Shown here in pieces: positions 37,520 to 46,498 of a DNA stretch of 64,000 nt. The position numbers were made by a program, and so were the translations under genes. The notes under the pieces were generated by a model. That model was given only the letters and a program-made list of their open reading frames with translations, had not been told where the DNA came from and made no database searches. This DNA comes from Stygiobacter electus (GTDB lineage Bacteria > Bacteroidota > Ignavibacteria > Ignavibacteriales > Melioribacteraceae), in the NCBI GenBank assembly GCA_029210465.1, contig JARGDL010000001.1, positions 283,493 to 347,492 of the forward strand, read 5' to 3'. Position 1 is the first letter of the stretch. Every line of letters begins with the position of its first letter.

Positions 37520-38602
37520 TTACTTTTTTATAAATGGTAATTTAGTTACGAAAGCAGGTATTTCTTTACCACGAATCAAGAAATTAACTTGAGTGCCTTC
37601 TTTTGAAAACTCAGATTCAACATATCCAAGTGCAATTGCTTTTTCTAAAACTGGACTGACGGTACCGCTTGTAATTACTCCAACTTTATTACCATTAACA
37701 CTTAAATCATAACCATGACGCGGAAAACTTTTTTCACTAGAAATCAATCCAACTAATTTTCTTTTTGGTCCATTTTCTTTTGTTTTAACTAAAACATCTT
37801 TCCCAATAAAATTTTCTTTTTTCAATTTTGTTATCCAACCTAAACCAGCTTCTATTGGATTTGTAGTTTGGTCAATATCATTACCATAAAGACAAAAACC
37901 CATTTCTAATCTCAATGAATCGCGAGCTCCCAAACCTACTGGTTGAATATTAAATTCTTTTCCAGCATTAAACAATTCATTCCAAATTTTTTCAGCAGTA
38001 ATTTCATCACCTTTGAAATAAAGTTCGTAACCAAGCTCACCAGTGTAACCTGTTCTCGAAACTAACATATCTATGCCAGCGACTTTTGCAAAGAAAAAAT
38101 GATAATATTCTAAGTCTAAATTTTTATCGCAAATTTTTTGAATGGTTGCTTTGGAATTCGGCCCTTGAACAGCAAGCAAAGAATATTCATCACTTTCGTC
38201 AATAATATCAACATTAAAAATGTTGTTCTTTTTCATCCATTCAAAATCTTTATCTTTGTTGGAAGCATTTACTACCAACATAAATTTATTTTGATTAATT
38301 CGATAAACTAAAAGATCATCAACAATGCCACCATCTTCATAACACATTGCTGAATATTGAACGCGTCCATCTATTAGTATAGATGCATCGTTGACAGTAA
38401 TGTAATTAACAAATTCTAAAGCTTTTTCACCGCTTATAAAAATTTCTCCCATGTGGGAAACATCAAAAACACCGACACTATTTCTTACAGATTTGTGTTC
38501 TGCAATAATAGATGAATATTGAATTGGCATTTGGTATCCAGCAAATTCAACAATTTTTGCATTTAATTTTTCATGCACCGAATAAAATTTTGTCTTTTTC
38601 AT
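37520..38602 (-). CDS. gcvT: Glycine cleavage system T protein (aminomethyltransferase)
   Basis: Transfers the methylene unit from the aminomethyl-lipoyl H protein to tetrahydrofolate, releasing ammonia. 360 residues. Family blocks: EFAGYQMPIQYSSIIAEHKS, VGVFDVSHMGEIFISG, YSLLAVQGPNSKATIQ, VSRTGYTGELGYELYFKGDE (folate-binding region), GLGARDSLRLEMGFCLYGND and GVITSGTVSPVLEKAIALGYV. ATG 38602 was chosen over an upstream TTG that overlaps the transaldolase gene. gcvH and gcvP are not nearby. It starts two bases after tal. Confidence 0.96.
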   Translation of the reverse strand: MKKTKFYSVHEKLNAKIVEFAGYQMPIQYSSIIAEHKSVRNSVGVFDVSHMGEIFISGEKALEFVNYITVNDASILIDGRVQYSAMCYEDGGIVDDLLVYRINQNKFMLVVNASNKDKDFEWMKKNNIFNVDIIDESDEYSLLAVQGPNSKATIQKICDKNLDLEYYHFFFAKVAGIDMLVSRTGYTGELGYELYFKGDEITAEKIWNELFNAGKEFNIQPVGLGARDSLRLEMGFCLYGNDIDQTTNPIEAGLGWITKLKKENFIGKDVLVKTKENGPKRKLVGLISSEKSFPRHGYDLSVNGNKVGVITSGTVSPVLEKAIALGYVESEFSKEGTQVNFLIRGKEIPAFVTKLPFIKK

Positions 38603-38604
38603 AA

Positions 38605-39249
38605 TTATTGATTTAATTTTTTCCAATCGTTTAAGAAATTCTCCAAACCTTTTTGGGTTAGAGGGTGATTAAATAATTTTTCAATTACATCAAAAGGCAT
38701 TGTGCAAACATCTGCACCTATCAAAGCAGCTTCAACAACATGCAATGGATGACGAATACTTGCAACAAGCACTTCTGTTTTAAAGTTATAATTTTTATAA
38801 ATAGTTACAATTTGTTTGATTAATTCCATTCCATTTGTACTGATATCGTCTAATCTTCCTACAAATGGTGAAATATAACTTGCCCCAGCTTTTGCTGCTA
38901 ATAAAGCTTGGGTTGGAGAAAAGCAAAGTGTTACATTAGTTTTAATTCCTTTTGAAGATAAAGTTTTTACAGCTTTTATACCTTCTTTAATTAAGGGAAC
39001 TTTAATTACAATATTTTTATGAATTTTAGAAAGCTCTTCAGCTTCTTTTAAAATTCCATTGTAATCTGTTGAAACAACTTCAGCACTAATTGGACCATCT
39101 ACAATTTGAACTATTTCATTCAATAAGTCGTAAAAATTTTTACCTTCTTTAGCTACTAATGAGGGATTTGTAGTTACACCATCAAGCAAACCCATAGAAG
39201 CAGCTTCTTTAATCTGGTTGATATTTGCAGTATCAATAAAAAATTTCAT
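38605..39249 (-). CDS. tal: Transaldolase, small TalC/FSA-type
   Basis: 214-residue TIM-barrel aldolase of the short transaldolase/fructose-6-phosphate aldolase group. [16 protein letters not shown] and [13 protein letters not shown] are diagnostic, as are the Schiff-base lysine in [45 protein letters not shown] and [20 protein letters not shown]. It serves the non-oxidative pentose phosphate pathway; from sequence alone I cannot separate transaldolase from FSA activity. GAGGG precedes the ATG. A TAATTTTG motif in the 60-base leader could be a promoter, but it lacks a matching TTG. Confidence 0.93.
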   Translation of the reverse strand: MKFFIDTANINQIKEAASMGLLDGVTTNPSLVAKEGKNFYDLLNEIVQIVDGPISAEVVSTDYNGILKEAEELSKIHKNIVIKVPLIKEGIKAVKTLSSKGIKTNVTLCFSPTQALLAAKAGASYISPFVGRLDDISTNGMELIKQIVTIYKNYNFKTEVLVASIRHPLHVVEAALIGADVCTMPFDVIEKLFNHPLTQKGLENFLNDWKKLNQ

Positions 39250-39309
39250 TAAATTCCCTCTCGAATTTTGTTATTCAAAATTAATAATTTTTATTTAATC
39301 ATAACGTGA

Positions 39310-40923
39310 TTAAGAAATTTCATCTGTTATATCTTCACCTGTTTTTGAAATTGAAAATTGAAATTTCTGTGGACTAATTTTTTCAACTTCAACTAATTTT
39401 ATTCTCACAAAATATTTTAATTGGAATTTGGTTAAAATAGAAATAAATCCTTGTTTAAGCTTTTCGCCTAATGAAGGATGAACCTTAAGAGTTAAGAAAT
39501 TATGTTTACCTTGAAGTTTATATCTTTTTAACCAATGCTCAATTTCATGAATCAGGTTTGATTTTTTAGTTAGTAAGCCAGTCCCTAAACAATAAGGGCA
39601 AACTTCCGTCATAGACTGAACAATATTTTCACGAATACGTTCACGAGTAATTTGCATTAAACCAAATTCAGTCATCGGAAGCAATGCTGTTTTTGCTCTA
39701 TCTTTTTTAAATTCTTTTTTTAGTTCATCATAAATCTTTTTCCGATTTTTTTCATCTTCAAGATCAATGAAATCAACTACAATTAAACCACCAATATCAC
39801 GTAAACGTAATTGACGAGCAATTTCTCGTGAAGCTTCTAAATCTGTTTTTAATGAGTTTAATTCTTGTTCTTTTTTTGCAGCATATCTTCCACTATTAAC
39901 ATCAATTACAACCATTGCTTCAGTGTGTTCAATTATAATATGACCACCACTTGGTAAAGGTACTTTTCTTCCCATCAAAGTTTTAATTTGTTCTTCAATT
40001 CTAAATGCTTCAAAAATTGGCACTTCCTCTTTGTATAATTCAATTCTATCAACAAGTTCTGGCTGAATAAATTCGAGATAATTTTTTATTTCTTTCCACA
40101 ACTTTTTTGAATCGACAAAAACTTTTGAAACATCTGGAGTAAATAAATCGCGAATTACTGAAATTGTTGTGCTAAGATCTTTGTAAAGCAATGCTGGTGG
40201 AGTACTTTTTTTGGCAATGTTTTGAATTTCATTCCAACTTTTTACTAAATATTTTAAATCACCACTGAGTGCTTCTTCAGTTTGGTCTTTTGCTGCGGTA
40301 CGAATTATTAATCCACAATCTTTAGGAATAATACCACGAGCAATTTTTCTTAATCTTTTTCTTTCTTTGTAATCGTTTATTTTTTTGGAGACTCCAATTT
40401 TATTATCCATCGGAAGAAGTACACAAAATCTACCAGGCAATGAAATTGATGAAGTTACACGAACACCTTTGTCCTTTACTGGTTCTTTTATGATTTGAAT
40501 TAATAACTCTTCCCCTTTTTTTAATCTTGGTATTGATTTTTCTTTTAAGTCATTTTCTTTAGGTAAATCTGGACGAGCAATTTCAAGTGTTGAAGTAGGA
40601 GATAAATTTTCATCCAATTGATTTTGAGTTTGTCCATTTTCAATTTCGTCATCAACTTCATCATCGTCATCAAAAATTCCTTGAAGAGCTTCAGTTCTTT
40701 CACCGATATCAGAAAAGTGCAGAAAAGCATCATGCTTTAATCCTATATCAATAAATGCAGCTCTTATTCCGGGTAAAACTCTTGCAACTTTACCAAGATA
40801 AATATCACCAACCATTCTTTGTTTTTCTGGGTGATCAACAAAAAAGTCAACTAAGTTGCCATCTTCTGTTATAGCAACTCGATTTTGTGAAGCAGACGAA
40901 TTAATAATAATTTCTTTATTCAT
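39310..40923 (-). CDS. rng: Ribonuclease G/E family endoribonuclease
   Basis: Endoribonuclease for rRNA maturation and mRNA decay, 537 residues, the RNase G-like size without the long RNase E scaffold. The S1-type domain (GDIYLGKVARVLPGIRAAF, LHFSDIG) is interrupted by an acidic, low-complexity insert at about 84-135 starting FDDDDEVDDEIENG. The catalytic part has RTAAKDQTEEAL, PSGGHIIIEHTEAMVVIDVN with the metal-binding aspartate, and GLIVVDFIDLEDEKNRKK. The zinc-link CPYCLGTG that holds the dimer is present. It follows dus by 15 bases. Confidence 0.95.
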   Translation of the reverse strand: MNKEIIINSSASQNRVAITEDGNLVDFFVDHPEKQRMVGDIYLGKVARVLPGIRAAFIDIGLKHDAFLHFSDIGERTEALQGIFDDDDEVDDEIENGQTQNQLDENLSPTSTLEIARPDLPKENDLKEKSIPRLKKGEELLIQIIKEPVKDKGVRVTSSISLPGRFCVLLPMDNKIGVSKKINDYKERKRLRKIARGIIPKDCGLIIRTAAKDQTEEALSGDLKYLVKSWNEIQNIAKKSTPPALLYKDLSTTISVIRDLFTPDVSKVFVDSKKLWKEIKNYLEFIQPELVDRIELYKEEVPIFEAFRIEEQIKTLMGRKVPLPSGGHIIIEHTEAMVVIDVNSGRYAAKKEQELNSLKTDLEASREIARQLRLRDIGGLIVVDFIDLEDEKNRKKIYDELKKEFKKDRAKTALLPMTEFGLMQITRERIRENIVQSMTEVCPYCLGTGLLTKKSNLIHEIEHWLKRYKLQGKHNFLTLKVHPSLGEKLKQGFISILTKFQLKYFVRIKLVEVEKISPQKFQFSISKTGEDITDEIS

Positions 40924-40938
40924 TAAAAAACCTTTTAC

Positions 40939-42003
40939 TTATCCATACATTTTTTCGCTTTCATCGGAAAGCCAAAATAAAACTCTTTTATTAAAGTAAT
41001 TTGAAATCTTTTTATTATCGTTATTTCTAAACTTATTCAATGTAATATTTCTAGCATGGTTTGAAATTACATTTTTTAATTCAATTATACTCTTTGTTTT
41101 CAAAACTAATTCAACTAATTCATTTATTCCCAATTGATCTTTGAAATACCAAAGAGAATGTTTTTTGGCTTTATCTAAAGCTAAAAACTCACCAAATTCT
41201 CTTTCAAGTAAATCTATATGTTTAATTGCAGTTGATAAAATTAATTCTAAATCAACATTAAAATAATTATGATTATTCACAAATGAATTATACTGAGAAA
41301 ATATAAATGGGTTGCCCAAAGCTCCACGAGCAATTAAAACCGAATCGCATGCTGTTTCATTTTTCATTTCGACTGCATCTAAAAAAGTTAAAACAGAACC
41401 ATTTCCAATAACCGGAATTTTTATATTTTCTTTCACCTTTTTAATCCAATGCCACTCTGAATTATCTTCATATTTATCATTTCTTGTTCTGGCATGAACA
41501 ATAATTACAGAAGCTCCACTATCTTCAATTGCTTTTGCAGTTTCTAAAACATTAATATGATTTTTATCTTTGCCAAGTCTAATTTTTGTTGAGATTGGAA
41601 TTCCATCCGAATTATCAACCATTTTCGAAATTAATTTAGCAAGAGCTTTTGGATCATCAAGTAATGATGCCCCCATTTTATTAGAAACAACTTTATCAAC
41701 TGGACAACCGGCGTTTATATCAATTAAATCTGGTTTTAATTTTGAAATTTCTTTTGTTGCTTCGCCAATTATTTCAGGATCATTACCAAGTAATTGAACT
41801 GCTATAGGTTTTTCGGATTTATTAAATGTGAGATATTTTAATGTATGAAAATTATTTTTGATAACACCTTCAGCACTTACCATTTGTGTGAATGTGAGTC
41901 CAGCACCAAATTCCTTACATATTTTTCTAAATGATGAATCAGTAATCTCCGCCATTGGAGCAAGTACTAATTTATCACCAATATCAAGATTACCAATTTT
42001 CAT
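40939..42003 (-). CDS. dus: tRNA-dihydrouridine synthase
   Basis: FMN-dependent reductase that makes dihydrouridine in tRNA loops. 354 residues: FMN-binding barrel with KLVLAPMAEITDSSFRKICK, IAVQLLGNDPEIIGEA, DINAGCPVDKVVSNKMGASL (catalytic cysteine), IPISTKIRLGKD, VIIVHARTRNDKYED and PVIGNGSVLTF, then the C-terminal helical tRNA-binding domain. Within Dus it resembles the DusB subgroup. ATG 42003 was chosen over the TTG codon just before it. Confidence 0.94.
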   Translation of the reverse strand: MKIGNLDIGDKLVLAPMAEITDSSFRKICKEFGAGLTFTQMVSAEGVIKNNFHTLKYLTFNKSEKPIAVQLLGNDPEIIGEATKEISKLKPDLIDINAGCPVDKVVSNKMGASLLDDPKALAKLISKMVDNSDGIPISTKIRLGKDKNHINVLETAKAIEDSGASVIIVHARTRNDKYEDNSEWHWIKKVKENIKIPVIGNGSVLTFLDAVEMKNETACDSVLIARGALGNPFIFSQYNSFVNNHNYFNVDLELILSTAIKHIDLLEREFGEFLALDKAKKHSLWYFKDQLGINELVELVLKTKSIIELKNVISNHARNITLNKFRNNDNKKISNYFNKRVLFWLSDESEKMYG

Positions 42004-42040
42004 CAATATTTATTATTTGTTTTACATTGAAATCAGTATA

Positions 42041-42072
42041 TAAAAATAATGCTGAGCTTACAGCCCAGCATT
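42041..42072 (-). terminator. Terminator at the pnp stop codon
   Basis: Arms AATGCTGAGC (42048-42057) and GCCCAGCATT (42063-42072) pair with one mismatch around a five-base loop holding the pnp stop codon. On the minus strand the hairpin is followed by ATTTTTATAT. It ends the translation/RNA block before dus. Confidence 0.75.
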
Positions 42073-44178
42073 GTTCTCATCATTAGTTTCCTGATTTGAT
42101 TCTTTTTCTTTTAATAATACTTTTCTTGAAAGTGAATATTTACCATTTTCAATTGCAATTAATTTTACTTTAACAATATCACCTTCTTTTAATACGTCAG
42201 TTACTTTACCAACTTTTTTGTTATCAATCTGTGATATATGAAGCAAACCTTGTATTCCTGGAATGAATTCGACAAATGCGCCAAATTCTTTTATACTAAT
42301 TACTTTACCGTTATAATTTTTGCCAACTTCAGGTTCGGCGGTCATCCATCGAATATATTCTTTTGCCTCTTTAGCAAGTTTGGAATCTTGTCCAGCGATA
42401 TTTACTGTTCCATCTTCATCAACAGAAATTTCAACATTAAAATCTTTTTGAATTTTCTGAATGATTTTTCCACCTGGACCAATTAAAGCACCAATTTTAT
42501 CAATTGGAATTTTTGTTGATAAAATACTTGGAGCGTATTGAGAAATATTTTGTCTTGGTGAAGATAATGCTTCATTCATAATTCCAAGAATGTGCATTCT
42601 ACCTTCTTTAGCCTGAGCTAAAGCATTTTCCATAATTTCATATGAAATTCCTTGAATCTTAATATCCATTTGAAATCCGGTTATACCATTAACAGTTCCT
42701 GCAACTTTAAAATCCATATCGCCAAGATGATCTTCATTACCCAAAATATCAGTAAGGATTGCGTATTTATCACCTTCTTTAATCAAGCCCATAGCAATAC
42801 CAGCAACAGCTGTTTTGATTGGAACACCACCATCCATCATTGCAAGTGAACCAGCACAAACAGTTGCCATTGAAGATGAACCATTAGATTCAAGGATATC
42901 AGAATTTACACGAATTGTGTAAGGGAATTTATTTTCAGGTGGTACAACATTTTTAAGTGAGCGTTCAGCTAAATTTCCATGGCCTACTTCGCGACGACCA
43001 ACACCGCTGAATTTTCCAATTTCACCTACGCTAAATGGTGGAAAATTGTAATGAAGTATAAATCGTTTTTTAAATTCTTCTTGTAAACCATCAATAATTT
43101 GTTCATCCTGTTTTGTACCTAAAGTTAAAGTAGTTAAACTTTGAGTTTCACCACGCGTAAACAAAGCTGAACCATGAACTCTTGGCAGTAAACTTAATTC
43201 AATTGATATTGGTCGAATTTGCTTTGTATTTCTTCCATCCAAACGTATTCCTTCTTCAAGAATTCTTTTTCTCATCAATTCTTTTTCCATATCGTGAAGA
43301 ATTTCTTTGATTACTTTTTCTTGTTCAGGATACTTTTCTGCCAAAGCATTTTTAACTTCTTCAAATAAATCGTTATTAGCTTTAGATCTTTCTTCTTTTG
43401 CAAGAACTGAAGAAACAATAGTCTTAAATTTTTCGTATGCTAAATCATTAACATCTTTAACTAAATTTTCGTCAATAATTTTTGGTTCGACAACCATTTT
43501 AGGTTTACCACAAGCTTCACGTAATTCATTTTGAATTGCTACAATTTTTTTAATTTCGTTGTGAGCAAATTTTAGAGCATTGAGCATATCATCTTCGCTG
43601 ACTTCTTTAGCCTCACCTTCAACCATCATTATTGAGCTTTCAGTCCCGGCAACAACTAATTCGATATCGCTTTGTTCAACTTCTTCAAAAGTTGGGTTGA
43701 TTATAAATTCACCATTAACTCTTCCAACTCTAACTTCTCCGATAGGTTCTAAAAAAGGAATATCTGAAATGACTAAAGCAGCAGAAGCGGCACAAGCTGC
43801 AATAACATCAGGATCATTTTCATTATCGAAGGAATAAACAAAAGCAGCAACTTGAGTATCATTTTTATAATGCTCATTAAATAATGGACGAATAGGACGG
43901 TCAATTAATCGAGCACTTAAAACCTCTCGGTCAGTTGGTTTTCCTTCTCTTTTGAAGAATCCACCAGGAATTTTTCCTGCAGCAAACGATTTTTCTCGGT
44001 ATTCAACATTTAATGGAAAGAAATCAATATCATCTCTTAAAGCTCCGGCTACAGCAGTTACTAAAACCATTGTATCACCGTAACGAGCCATTATAGCACC
44101 ATTTGCCTGCTTAGCTAATTTACCGGTTTCAAAAATTAATTTATGTTTTCCAATCTGCACTTCTTTAGTTACAAACAT
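42058..44178 (-). CDS. pnp: Polyribonucleotide nucleotidyltransferase (PNPase)
   Basis: Phosphorolytic 3'-5' exoribonuclease and degradosome component, 706 residues. Two RNase PH-like domains (first: MARYGDTMVLVTAV, FFKREGKPTDREVLSARLID; second: EEGIRLDGRNTKQIRPI, NGSSSMATVCAGSLAMMDGG, DILGNEDHLGDMDFKVAGT with the catalytic acidic residues). A KH domain (DKIGALIGPGGKIIQKIQ) and an S1 domain (VGKNYNGKVISIKEFGAFVE) follow. Gene order rpsO-pnp is the classical arrangement, with ten bases between them. The hairpin ending the unit overlaps its stop codon. Confidence 0.98.
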   Translation of the reverse strand: MFVTKEVQIGKHKLIFETGKLAKQANGAIMARYGDTMVLVTAVAGALRDDIDFFPLNVEYREKSFAAGKIPGGFFKREGKPTDREVLSARLIDRPIRPLFNEHYKNDTQVAAFVYSFDNENDPDVIAACAASAALVISDIPFLEPIGEVRVGRVNGEFIINPTFEEVEQSDIELVVAGTESSIMMVEGEAKEVSEDDMLNALKFAHNEIKKIVAIQNELREACGKPKMVVEPKIIDENLVKDVNDLAYEKFKTIVSSVLAKEERSKANNDLFEEVKNALAEKYPEQEKVIKEILHDMEKELMRKRILEEGIRLDGRNTKQIRPISIELSLLPRVHGSALFTRGETQSLTTLTLGTKQDEQIIDGLQEEFKKRFILHYNFPPFSVGEIGKFSGVGRREVGHGNLAERSLKNVVPPENKFPYTIRVNSDILESNGSSSMATVCAGSLAMMDGGVPIKTAVAGIAMGLIKEGDKYAILTDILGNEDHLGDMDFKVAGTVNGITGFQMDIKIQGISYEIMENALAQAKEGRMHILGIMNEALSSPRQNISQYAPSILSTKIPIDKIGALIGPGGKIIQKIQKDFNVEISVDEDGTVNIAGQDSKLAKEAKEYIRWMTAEPEVGKNYNGKVISIKEFGAFVEFIPGIQGLLHISQIDNKKVGKVTDVLKEGDIVKVKLIAIENGKYSLSRKVLLKEKESNQETNDENNAGL

Positions 44179-44188
44179 TTAATTCCTC

Positions 44189-44458
44189 TTATTTTCTAAT
44201 ATTTAATTCTTTAATTATTCTACGATATCTTTCAATATCTTTTGACATTAGATAATCAAGTAGTCTTCTTCTTTTACCAACAAGTTGTAAAAGGCCACGG
44301 CGTGAAGCATGATCTTTTTTATGTTGTTCGAAGTGAGAAGTTAGCTCATTGATTCTTGCTGTTATAATAGCAATTTGAACTTCTGCAGTTCCGCTATCTT
44401 TTTCGTTTTTACCATATTTTTTGATTATCTCAAGTTTTTGTTCGCTTGATAAAGACAT
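44189..44458 (-). CDS. rpsO: Small ribosomal subunit protein uS15
   Basis: 89-residue 16S rRNA-binding protein; [61 protein letters not shown] and [16 protein letters not shown] are the canonical S15 sequence. A strong AAAGGAG precedes the ATG. In many bacteria S15 represses its own mRNA by binding the leader. The 62-base leader here can form two mutually exclusive hairpins (see the regulatory entry at 44481-44510). Confidence 0.98.
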   Translation of the reverse strand: MSLSSEQKLEIIKKYGKNEKDSGTAEVQIAIITARINELTSHFEQHKKDHASRRGLLQLVGKRRRLLDYLMSKDIERYRRIIKELNIRK

Positions 44459-44480
44459 TTTACTACTCCTTTTTTTGTTT

Positions 44481-44510
44481 TACGATGCATTCGTAGATTT
44501 AACCACGAAT
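44481..44510 (-). promoter_or_regulatory. Candidate S15 autoregulatory leader hairpins
   Basis: On the minus strand ATTCGTGG pairs with CTACGAAT (44503-44510 with 44489-44496, one G-T pair, six-base loop). The same TACGA can instead pair with the downstream TCGTA (44491-44495 with 44481-44485). The second hairpin ends about 11 bases before the AAAGGAG ribosome site. Mutually exclusive pairing is seen; control by S15 is inference. Confidence 0.35.
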
Positions 44511-44520
44511 GATTATTTAG

Positions 44521-45459
44521 TTAATTAAAAATTTGTGAAGCTATTTTCTCAGCTTCTCGTTTATCTTTTTCTATTTGATTGATTAATTCATCTTTTGAAT
44601 TAAATTTTATTTCATCTCTTAATCTTTTAATAAAATCTACTCTTATTTTTTCACCATATATATCGCGGTTAAAATCAAGAATATAAACTTCTGGTACTAA
44701 TTCCTGTTTATTTTCAAAAGTTGGTCTGTACCCAATATTCATTACACCAAATTTAACTTCATCTTTCAAAAAACACCTTGTAACATAAACACCAACTTTT
44801 GGAAAAGCTTTTTTAACATCATCTATTTGAACATTTGCAGTTGGAAAACCAAGAGTACGACCGCGCTGAGCTCCTTTAACAACAATTCCGCAAATAGAAT
44901 AATATCTATCTAAATATAAATTTGCTTTGTCAAGTTCACCATTAATTAAAAATCTTCTGATTTTTGTTGAACTTATAATTTCATCATCAATGCATTCAGG
45001 TTGAACTGATGAAACTGTAAATCCAAGTTTCAAACCAAGTTCTCTTAATTTATTTTCATCGCCTAATCGATCTTTACCAAATTTATGATCATGACCAATT
45101 ACAATATGAGAAGCATTTAACTTTTCGATTAAAAAATTTTGAATAAACTCTTCTGATGATAATTGAGAAAATTCCCGGGTAAAATGTATTACATAAAGAT
45201 TTTCAACATCGAGTTTATCAAGAATCATTTTCTTTTCATCGAGTGATGTTAAAATGCTTACTTCAGAATATTTAGAAAGAACACTTCGTGGATGTGGATC
45301 AAATGTTACAAGAACGCTGGTTCCATTATTTTTTTTAGCAGTAGAAATAAGTTCTTTAATAATTTTAATATGGCCACGATGCAAACCATCAAAAGAACCA
45401 ACAGTAACAACAGATTTTTTTTCAAATTTTATTTCAGAACGATCAGTAAATATATTCAT
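44521..45459 (-). CDS. ribF: Bifunctional riboflavin kinase/FMN adenylyltransferase
   Basis: Makes FMN and then FAD from riboflavin. 312 residues. The N-terminal adenylyltransferase has VTVGSFDGLHRGHIKIIKEL, LVTFDPHPRSVL, HIVIGHDHKFGKDRLGD and ISSTKIRRFLINGE. The C-terminal kinase has GIVVKGAQRGRTLGFPTANV, KVGVYVTRC, MNIGYRPTF and EVYILDFNRDIYGEKIRV. It overlaps the truB stop by one base, a common association in this operon type. Confidence 0.96.
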   Translation of the reverse strand: MNIFTDRSEIKFEKKSVVTVGSFDGLHRGHIKIIKELISTAKKNNGTSVLVTFDPHPRSVLSKYSEVSILTSLDEKKMILDKLDVENLYVIHFTREFSQLSSEEFIQNFLIEKLNASHIVIGHDHKFGKDRLGDENKLRELGLKLGFTVSSVQPECIDDEIISSTKIRRFLINGELDKANLYLDRYYSICGIVVKGAQRGRTLGFPTANVQIDDVKKAFPKVGVYVTRCFLKDEVKFGVMNIGYRPTFENKQELVPEVYILDFNRDIYGEKIRVDFIKRLRDEIKFNSKDELINQIEKDKREAEKIASQIFN

Positions 45460-46166
45460 TAATTAATCGCAATCTTTTTTAATGATTCAATAAATTCATT
45501 TATTGTTATAGCATCGTTAACTGAGAATTCACCTATTTTTGTTCTTCTAAGGGAACTTAAATGAGCACCGCATCCTAATTCTTTACCAAATTCATTTGCA
45601 ATAACACGAATGTATGTGCCCTTAGAACAATTTATTTCAAAGAAAATATCTGGCAAATCAATTTTTTTTATTTCAAAACTTTTAATAAAAACTTCTCTTT
45701 CATTTCTTTCAACTTCTTTTCCTTTACGAGCAAATTCATAAAGAGGTTTACCATTTTTTTTAACTGCAGAATACATTGGTGGAGTTTGTTTTTGAACTCC
45801 AACAAATTTTTCTTTTACTTGATAAATTAAATTATCATCAACAAAATCAAAATCGTAAACTGCATCAAATTCTGTTTCAAGATCAAATGAAGGAGTAGTT
45901 TTTCCTATTGTTATTGTTCCTTCATATGTCTTTTCAAAGTTCTGAAAATTGTGAATTTCTTTTGTCATTTTGCCTGTACAAACAATTACTAAACCTGTTG
46001 CCATAGGATCTAAAGTTCCAGCATGGCCAACTTTCTTCACGCCAGTGTATTTTCTTACTTTATGAACAATGTCAAATGAAGTCTTTCTAAATTGTTTATC
46101 AATTAGTATAGCTTCACCATTTTGAAAATCAATTGTACTATCAATCCTCGTGTTTTTCGTTATCAT
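45459..46166 (-). CDS. truB: tRNA pseudouridine(55) synthase
   Basis: Isomerises U55 in the T-loop of tRNA. 235 residues, on the short side because the C-terminal PUA domain is minimal or absent. Catalytic block VGHAGTLDPMATGLVIVCTG contains the nucleophilic aspartate. Others are TYEGTITIGKTTPSFDLETE, QTPPMYSAVKKNGKPLYE and CSKGTYIRVIANEFGKELG. The ATG lies inside the rbfA end, a 26-base overlap. Confidence 0.96.
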   Translation of the reverse strand: MITKNTRIDSTIDFQNGEAILIDKQFRKTSFDIVHKVRKYTGVKKVGHAGTLDPMATGLVIVCTGKMTKEIHNFQNFEKTYEGTITIGKTTPSFDLETEFDAVYDFDFVDDNLIYQVKEKFVGVQKQTPPMYSAVKKNGKPLYEFARKGKEVERNEREVFIKSFEIKKIDLPDIFFEINCSKGTYIRVIANEFGKELGCGAHLSSLRRTKIGEFSVNDAITINEFIESLKKIAIN

Positions 46167-46497
46167 GAATTTCTTTAAACAATTTTTCTATTTTTTCAAC
46201 ATAATCAAGAGTATCATCAATAAAGAAAAATAACTCAGGTACATATCTTAATTGGATTTTATGTGCAAGTTCAGTTCTAATTAATCCTTTTAATTCATTT
46301 ACTTTTGATAATAATTCTGCTCTTAATTCTTTTTCAAAAACGGACAAATAAATTTTAGCTTCACGTAAATCTGGAGTAACTTTAACATTTGTTACAGTAA
46401 TTAATCCAAATTTTTTATCTTGAACTTTGTGTAAAAAAATTAAACTTAGTTCATCTTTAATTTGATGTGAAACTCTTTCTAATCTATGCGATGCCAT
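46141..46497 (-). CDS. rbfA: 30S ribosome-binding factor A
   Basis: KH-fold factor that helps mature 16S rRNA in the 30S subunit, 118 residues. Visible: MASHRLERVSHQIKDELSLI, FGLITVTNVKVTPDLREAKI, YLSVFEKE, LRTELAHKIQLRYVPELFFF and DDTLDYVEKIEKLFKEI. The gene follows infB by one base and overlaps truB, matching the widespread nusA-infB-rbfA-truB order. Confidence 0.96.
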   Translation of the reverse strand: MASHRLERVSHQIKDELSLIFLHKVQDKKFGLITVTNVKVTPDLREAKIYLSVFEKELRAELLSKVNELKGLIRTELAHKIQLRYVPELFFFIDDTLDYVEKIEKLFKEIHDNEKHED

Positions 46498-46498
46498 T

